Shown: in pieces, positions 5,334 to 8,588 of the stretch
Layout: each line of letters opens with the position of its first letter
Numbering within the stretch: position 1 is the stretch's first letter
Assembly (NCBI GenBank): GCA_017852615.1
Contig: JAFMKX010000041.1
Span: 1 to 8,588 of the forward strand
DNA from: Pontimonas sp.
Lineage (GTDB): Bacteria; Actinomycetota; Actinomycetes; Actinomycetales; Microbacteriaceae
Reading direction: 5' to 3'
Length of the DNA stretch: 8,588 bases
The notes under the pieces: model-generated
Database searches by the model: none
Told to the model about the DNA's origin: nothing
Seen by the model: only the letters and a program-made list of their open reading frames with translations
Program-made: the position numbers and the translations under genes

Positions 5334-5927
5334 TTAGGCCTCGGGTGTGTTGGCCTGCTTGAAAGGGAAACCCAGTGCTAGCAGGAGTGCGCGACCTTCA
5401 TCGTCCGTCTTCGCCGTGGTGACAAGCGTGATGTCAAAACCGCGAACTCGGTCAATGTTGTCTTGGTTGATTTCGTGAAACACCGATTGCTCGGTGATTC
5501 CGAAGGTGTAGTTACCGTTGCCATCGAACTGACGGTCACTCAAACCACGGAAGTCGCGGATGCGAGGAAGCGCCAGGTTGATCAAACGGTCTAAGAATTC
5601 CCAGGCGCGGTTGCCGCGCAAGGTGACGTGGGCACCAATAGGCATTCCCTCACGCAGCTTGAACTGAGCGATGGATACTTTGGCCAACGTGACTACTGGC
5701 TTCTGACCGGTAATCGCGGTGAGGTCCTTGATAGCACCTTCCATCACCTTGGAATCTTTGGCTGCTTCACCCACACCGGTGTTGACGACAACCTTGACGA
5801 TGCCGGGAACCTGGTGAGGGTTGGTGTAACCAAACTGCTCAGTCAACGCAGGGATAATCTCCGAGCGGTACTGAGCCTTCAGGCGTGGGAGGGCAGAAGT
5901 CTTGGCTTCGGCGGTTGCTGCTGCCAT
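5334..5927 (-). CDS. rplE: 50S ribosomal protein L5
   Basis: L5 (uL5) binds 5S rRNA and 23S helix 84 and contacts the P-site tRNA from the central protuberance. The 197 residues include the signature KVVVNTGVGEAAKDSK (45-60), followed by the L5 body with QFKLREGMPIGAHVTLRG (88-105) and PRIRDFRGLSDRQFDGNGNY (121-140). The protein ends with KTDDEGRALLLALGFPFK. The length is slightly above the E. coli protein (179) because of a short Ala-rich N-terminus (MAAATAEAKTSALPRL), normal in actinobacteria. The ATG at 5927 shares one base with the rplX stop (TAATG), and AGGAG lies about 10 bases upstream. Confidence 0.96.
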   Translation of the reverse strand: MAAATAEAKTSALPRLKAQYRSEIIPALTEQFGYTNPHQVPGIVKVVVNTGVGEAAKDSKVMEGAIKDLTAITGQKPVVTLAKVSIAQFKLREGMPIGAHVTLRGNRAWEFLDRLINLALPRIRDFRGLSDRQFDGNGNYTFGITEQSVFHEINQDNIDRVRGFDITLVTTAKTDDEGRALLLALGFPFKQANTPEA

Positions 5928-6286
5928 TAGAGCGCTTCTCCTGATTTCTTGGCGATGCGCACGCGCACCTGCTTCTTGACACCGTTTTTTTCCACGGTCT
6001 TGTTCTCGTATCCAACGCGAGTGGGCTTCTTGGACTTGGGGTCCACGATGGCCACGTTGGAAATGTGAATGGGGGCTTCGTGAGTCTCGACGCCACCGGT
6101 CTTAGCACCACGATCGGACTGGCCGACGCGAATGTGCTTCGTCACATAGTTGACGCCTTCCACGAGGACGCGGTTGGTTTCTGCCAACACCTCAATGACG
6201 TGCCCCTGCTTGCCGCGGTCTCCACCGCGCGCTTCTGTGGCACCTGAGATGACCTCTACGAGGTCACCCTTCTTAATCTTCGCCAT
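5927..6286 (-). CDS. rplX: 50S ribosomal protein L24
   Basis: L24 (uL24) is an assembly-initiating 23S rRNA-binding protein located near the exit-tunnel opening. The 119-residue protein begins with a KOW-type motif (KKGDLVEVISGATEARGGDR, 5-24, then GKQGHVIEV). In place of the usual GKDKGK turn it has a longer ATEARGGDRGK loop, as is typical of Micrococcales. VNYVTKHIRVGQ and EAPIHISNVAIVDP follow. The C-terminal VRVRIAKKSGEAL completes the family's actinobacterial form. The ATG at 6286 follows the rplN stop by two bases and has a very good ribosome-binding site, GGAGGTG, 8 bases upstream. Confidence 0.96.
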   Translation of the reverse strand: MAKIKKGDLVEVISGATEARGGDRGKQGHVIEVLAETNRVLVEGVNYVTKHIRVGQSDRGAKTGGVETHEAPIHISNVAIVDPKSKKPTRVGYENKTVEKNGVKKQVRVRIAKKSGEAL

Positions 6287-6288
6287 GG

Positions 6289-6660
6289 TTAGAGCACCTC
6301 CGGAGCTAACGAAATGATCTTCATGAAGCGCTTGTCGCGAAGTTCACGGCCAACGGGACCGAAAATACGGGTTCCGCGGGGCTCACCTTCTTTGCTCTTG
6401 ATCAGCACGGCAGCGTTTTCATCAAACTTGATGTAGGAGCCATCATTACGACGGGTTTCCTTGACGGTACGCACGATGACGGCCTTGACGACCTCACCCT
6501 TCTTCACGTTTCCACCAGGAATGGCGTCCTTGACTGTGGCGACAATGATGTCTCCGATGCCGGCGTAACGGCGCCCTGAGCCACCCAACACACGAATTGC
6601 CAACAGTTCCTTGGCGCCGGTGTTATCGGCCACTTTCACTCGGGATTCTTGCTGAATCAT
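6289..6660 (-). CDS. rplN: 50S ribosomal protein L14
   Basis: L14 (uL14) binds 23S rRNA and forms inter-subunit bridges; it is also the docking site of the silencing factor RsfS. The 123 residues match the family length and run MIQQESRVKVADNTGAKELL, then GGSGRRYAGIGDIIVATVKD (26-45), AIPGGNVKKGEVVKAVIVRT and FGPVGRELRDKRFMKIISLA (100-119). The ATG at 6660 lies three bases after the rpsQ stop, with GAGAAGG about 11 bases upstream. No extension or odd residue is visible. Placement between rpsQ and rplX is canonical. Confidence 0.97.
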   Translation of the reverse strand: MIQQESRVKVADNTGAKELLAIRVLGGSGRRYAGIGDIIVATVKDAIPGGNVKKGEVVKAVIVRTVKETRRNDGSYIKFDENAAVLIKSKEGEPRGTRIFGPVGRELRDKRFMKIISLAPEVL

Positions 6661-6663
6661 GGG

Positions 6664-6975
6664 TTACTTCGCCTTCTCGACAATGGTGATCAAACGCCAC
6701 CGCTTAGTTGCAGACAACGGACGAGTCTCAGAGATGACCACCAAGTCGCCGATACCGGCAGAGTTGGACTCATCGTGAGCTTTGACCTTGGAGGATCGAC
6801 GAACGACCTTGCCATAGAGGGGGTGCTTGACGCGGTCCTCGACCTCCACGACGATGGTTTTGTTCATCTTGTCGCTGGTCACCAAACCACGGCGCACCTT
6901 GCGGTAGCCACGGGCATCCTTATCCCGAACATCGTGTTCGGCGGACTCGTGACCCTTCTGTGTTTCGGCGGCCAT
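6664..6975 (-). CDS. rpsQ: 30S ribosomal protein S17
   Basis: S17 (uS17) is a primary 16S rRNA-binding OB-fold protein. The core covers about residues 25-103: RKVRRGLVTSDKMNKTIVVE (25-44), HPLYGKVVRRSSKVKAHDE (51-69) and the signature GDLVVISETRPLSATKRWRL (76-95). A charged N-terminal extension of about 24 residues precedes it, common in actinobacteria (the E. coli protein has 84 residues). The ATG at 6975 shares a base with the rpmC stop (TAATG), with GAGGAG 8 bases upstream. rplN follows after three bases. Confidence 0.96.
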   Translation of the reverse strand: MAAETQKGHESAEHDVRDKDARGYRKVRRGLVTSDKMNKTIVVEVEDRVKHPLYGKVVRRSSKVKAHDESNSAGIGDLVVISETRPLSATKRWRLITIVEKAK

Positions 6976-7283
6976 TATGCACTCTCCTCGGTGGCTTCAG
7001 GCTCAGTTACTTTCTCAGCCTTCTTCGTCGTCTTCTTTGCTGCCTTTTCCACGGGAGCAGGGGTAGCCCTAATGCCGAGTTCGCGCTCGCGAATCACGGT
7101 ATAGATGCGGGCAATGTCGCGCTTGATCGAGCGAAGACGACCGTGGTTGTCTAGCTGACCAGTAGCGGACTGGAAGCGCAGGTTGAAAAGCTCTTCCTTG
7201 GAGCGACGCAACTCATCTAAGAGACGCTCGTCCTCAAAAGTATCCAATTCAACGGGTGCAAGGTCTTTCGATCCAACAGCCAT
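6975..7283 (-). CDS. rpmC: 50S ribosomal protein L29 with basic C-terminal tail
   Basis: L29 (uL29) lies at the exit tunnel beside L23 and helps form the docking site for SRP and trigger factor. The two-helix L29 domain is at about 12-70: ELDTFEDERLLDELRRSKEE, then LFNLRFQSATGQLDNHGRLR and DIARIYTVIRERELGI. A tail of about 30 residues follows (APVEKAAKKTTKKAEKV, then an acidic EPEATEESA), bringing the length to 102 against the usual 60-75. Similar tails occur in actinobacterial L29. The ATG at 7283 shares one base with the rplP stop (TAATG), with GAGGAGG 7 bases upstream. rpsQ overlaps downstream by one base. Confidence 0.96.
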   Translation of the reverse strand: MAVGSKDLAPVELDTFEDERLLDELRRSKEELFNLRFQSATGQLDNHGRLRSIKRDIARIYTVIRERELGIRATPAPVEKAAKKTTKKAEKVTEPEATEESA

Positions 7284-7699
7284 TACATGCCCTCCTCACG
7301 CTTGATGATGCGAGCCTTCAGCGGAAGCTTGTGGATCGCACGGGTCATGGCTTCACGAGCCAATTCTTCGCTCACACCGGCAACCTCGAAGAGGACGCGG
7401 CCTGGCTTGACGTTCGCAATCCACCATTCCGGTGAACCTTTACCACTACCCATGCGGGTTTCCGCAGGCTTTTTCGTCAACGGGCGGTCAGGGTAGATGT
7501 TGATCCACACTTTTCCACCACGCTTGATGTGACGGGTCATGGCAATACGAGCAGCTTCAATCTGACGGTTCGTCACATAGGCACTGGTGGTGGCCTGAAT
7601 GCCGTACTCACCAAAGCTCACTGTGGTTCCACCGGTAGCGTGTCCACCGCGCTTGGGGTGGTGCTGCTTACGGAACTTGACCTTACGAGGAATCAACAT
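7283..7699 (-). CDS. rplP: 50S ribosomal protein L16
   Basis: L16 (uL16) contacts the A-site tRNA near the peptidyl-transferase centre and is required late in 50S assembly. The 138 residues match the family closely: MLIPRKVKFRKQHHPKRGG at the start, TNRQIEAARIAMTRHIKRGG (43-62), KVWINIYPDRPLTKKPAE, and the signature ETRMGSGKGSPEWWIANVKP (80-99). The ATG at 7699 follows the rpsC stop after two bases, with GAGGGAG about 10 bases upstream. The arginine of RMGSGKG, a site hydroxylated in E. coli, is present, but whether it is modified here cannot be told. Confidence 0.97.
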   Translation of the reverse strand: MLIPRKVKFRKQHHPKRGGHATGGTTVSFGEYGIQATTSAYVTNRQIEAARIAMTRHIKRGGKVWINIYPDRPLTKKPAETRMGSGKGSPEWWIANVKPGRVLFEVAGVSEELAREAMTRAIHKLPLKARIIKREEGM

Positions 7700-7701
7700 A
7701 G

Positions 7702-8499
7702 TTACTCAGCTCCCTCTGAAGTAGCAGGGGCAGCGACGGCTTCAGCAGGTGCTGCTGCGGGTGCTGCCTCAGCGGCGGGTGCCGAAGCACCGGGGCGACG
7801 AGCGCCACCACGGTCGGGACGCTGTGAACGCTGCGAAGCTTGCTCGCGCGCCAGTTCCTTGTTCGTGATGTCGCCCTTGTAAATCCAGACCTTCACACCA
7901 ATACGACCAAACGTGGTGCGGGCCTCATAGAAGCCGTAGTCAATGTTGGCACGCAGCGTGTGAAGAGGAACACGGCCTTCGCGGTAGAACTCGGAGCGGC
8001 TCATTTCTGCACCACCGAGACGACCAGAGACCTGAATTCGAATTCCCTTGGCACCAGCGCGCTGTGCACCCTGGAGACCCTTGCGCATTGCGCGACGGAA
8101 AGCGACACGACCTGCGAGCTGCTCAGCAATACCCTGAGCGACAAGCTGTGCTTCCATTTCGGGGTTCTTGACCTCGAGAATGTTGAGCTGGATCTGCTTG
8201 CCAGTCATTTTTTCCAGGTCAGCACGAATACGTTCTGCTTCAGCACCACGGCGACCGATCACGATACCCGGGCGGGCAGAGTGAATGTCCACGCGGACAC
8301 GGTCACGGGTGCGCTCAATTTCAATGCGAGCAATACCGGCACGGTCCAGCTCTTTTTGCAAGAAGCGGCGAATCAGCACGTCCTCGGTGACGTAATCCGA
8401 GTAACGCTGGCCCTTCTTGGTCGAGTCAGAGAACCAACGCGACACGTGGTCGGTGGTGATTCCCAGACGGAAGCCGTAAGGATGTACTTTCTGACCCAT
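7702..8499 (-). CDS. rpsC: 30S ribosomal protein S3 with Ala/Pro-rich C-terminal tail
   Basis: S3 (uS3) forms part of the mRNA entry tunnel and its helicase activity. The 265 residues begin MGQKVHPYGFRLGIT. A type-II KH domain follows with the GXXG loop GRRG at 82-85 (PGIVIGRRGAEAERI), then QIQLNILEVKNPEMEAQLVA, and the C-domain with IRIQVSGRLGGAEMSRSEFY (153-172) and REGRVPLHTLRANIDYGF. From about residue 220 the protein ends in an Arg/Gln-rich segment and an Ala/Pro/Glu tail, longer than in E. coli (233 residues) and common in actinobacteria. The ATG at 8499 lies two bases after the rplV stop, and rplP follows two bases after its TAA. Confidence 0.97.
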   Translation of the reverse strand: MGQKVHPYGFRLGITTDHVSRWFSDSTKKGQRYSDYVTEDVLIRRFLQKELDRAGIARIEIERTRDRVRVDIHSARPGIVIGRRGAEAERIRADLEKMTGKQIQLNILEVKNPEMEAQLVAQGIAEQLAGRVAFRRAMRKGLQGAQRAGAKGIRIQVSGRLGGAEMSRSEFYREGRVPLHTLRANIDYGFYEARTTFGRIGVKVWIYKGDITNKELAREQASQRSQRPDRGGARRPGASAPAAEAAPAAAPAEAVAAPATSEGAE

Positions 8500-8501
8500 G
8501 G

Positions 8502-8588
8502 TTACTTGCCAGCCTTCTGTTTCTTGGAGCCGCGGTTAACCGAAGCCTCGTCGGGCGTTGCCAGCACAACAGTGATGTGGCTGGTGCG
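8502..8588 (-). CDS. rplV: 50S ribosomal protein L22, C-terminal end (cut by window edge)
   Basis: Translating the minus strand from 8588 in frame gives RTSHITVVLATPDEASVNRG followed by SKKQKAGK and TAA at 8502-8504. The RTSHITVV segment is the last strand of the L22 (uL22) domain, which in the full protein sends a hairpin into the exit tunnel. The short basic end is normal. It stands directly before rpsC with two bases between, exactly as in the S10 operon (rplV-rpsC-rplP). Only 28 residues are visible, but the combination of sequence and position is clear. Confidence 0.93.
   Translation of the reverse strand, partial: RTSHITVVLATPDEASVNRGSKKQKAGK

Noticed and set aside
1..8588. A hidden defence, mobile or CRISPR system.
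   Set aside because: All protein-coding space is taken by recognised S10-spc genes. No direct-repeat array, transposase, integrase, tRNA or unknown conserved gene is present on either strand.

Overview
The window is a continuous stretch of the S10-spc ribosomal-protein gene cluster. Every gene lies on the minus strand, so transcription runs from position 8588 down to 1. Protein sequences, gene order and start signals all point to an actinobacterium. Within that group, the L29, L24, S8 and SecY sequences look most like Micrococcales, probably Microbacteriaceae. Base composition looks moderate (by eye around the mid-50s % GC, not computed), lower than most cultured Microbacteriaceae. This would suit one of the small-genome aquatic lineages of that family, but that placement is inference.

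Layout in the direction of transcription: the 3' end of rplV (L22, cut by the window edge), rpsC (S3), rplP (L16), rpmC (L29), rpsQ (S17), rplN (L14), rplX (L24), rplE (L5), a 70-base gap with no gene where many actinobacteria carry rpsN/rpsZ (S14), rpsH (S8), rplF (L6), rplR (L18), rpsE (S5), rpmD (L30), rplO (L15), a 97-base gap with two hairpins, secY, adk, a 136-base gap with a promoter, then the first 42 codons of infA (IF-1). From rpsC to rplE and from rpsH to rplO neighbouring genes are 0-6 bases apart or overlap by 1 base (TAATG) or 4 bases (GTGA). This implies one polycistronic message with tight translational coupling. Together the genes supply proteins of both ribosomal subunits, the membrane channel (SecY) that receives nascent membrane and secreted proteins, adenylate kinase to keep nucleotide pools balanced, and an initiation factor.

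Most of the window is ordinary, highly conserved housekeeping DNA, and I see no mobile element, CRISPR array, tRNA, rRNA or unknown operon. The most unusual item is rplO. Its normal L15 domain (about 144 residues) is preceded by a 125-residue Ala/Lys/Pro-rich extension resembling a histone-H1 or HupB-type tail, with lysine at almost every fifth residue. Secondary points are the strong double hairpin before secY, the infA promoter with a palindrome in its spacer and a leader holding a UUCG hairpin and an 11-codon mini-ORF, the lack of map between adk and infA, and the lack of S14 between rplE and rpsH.
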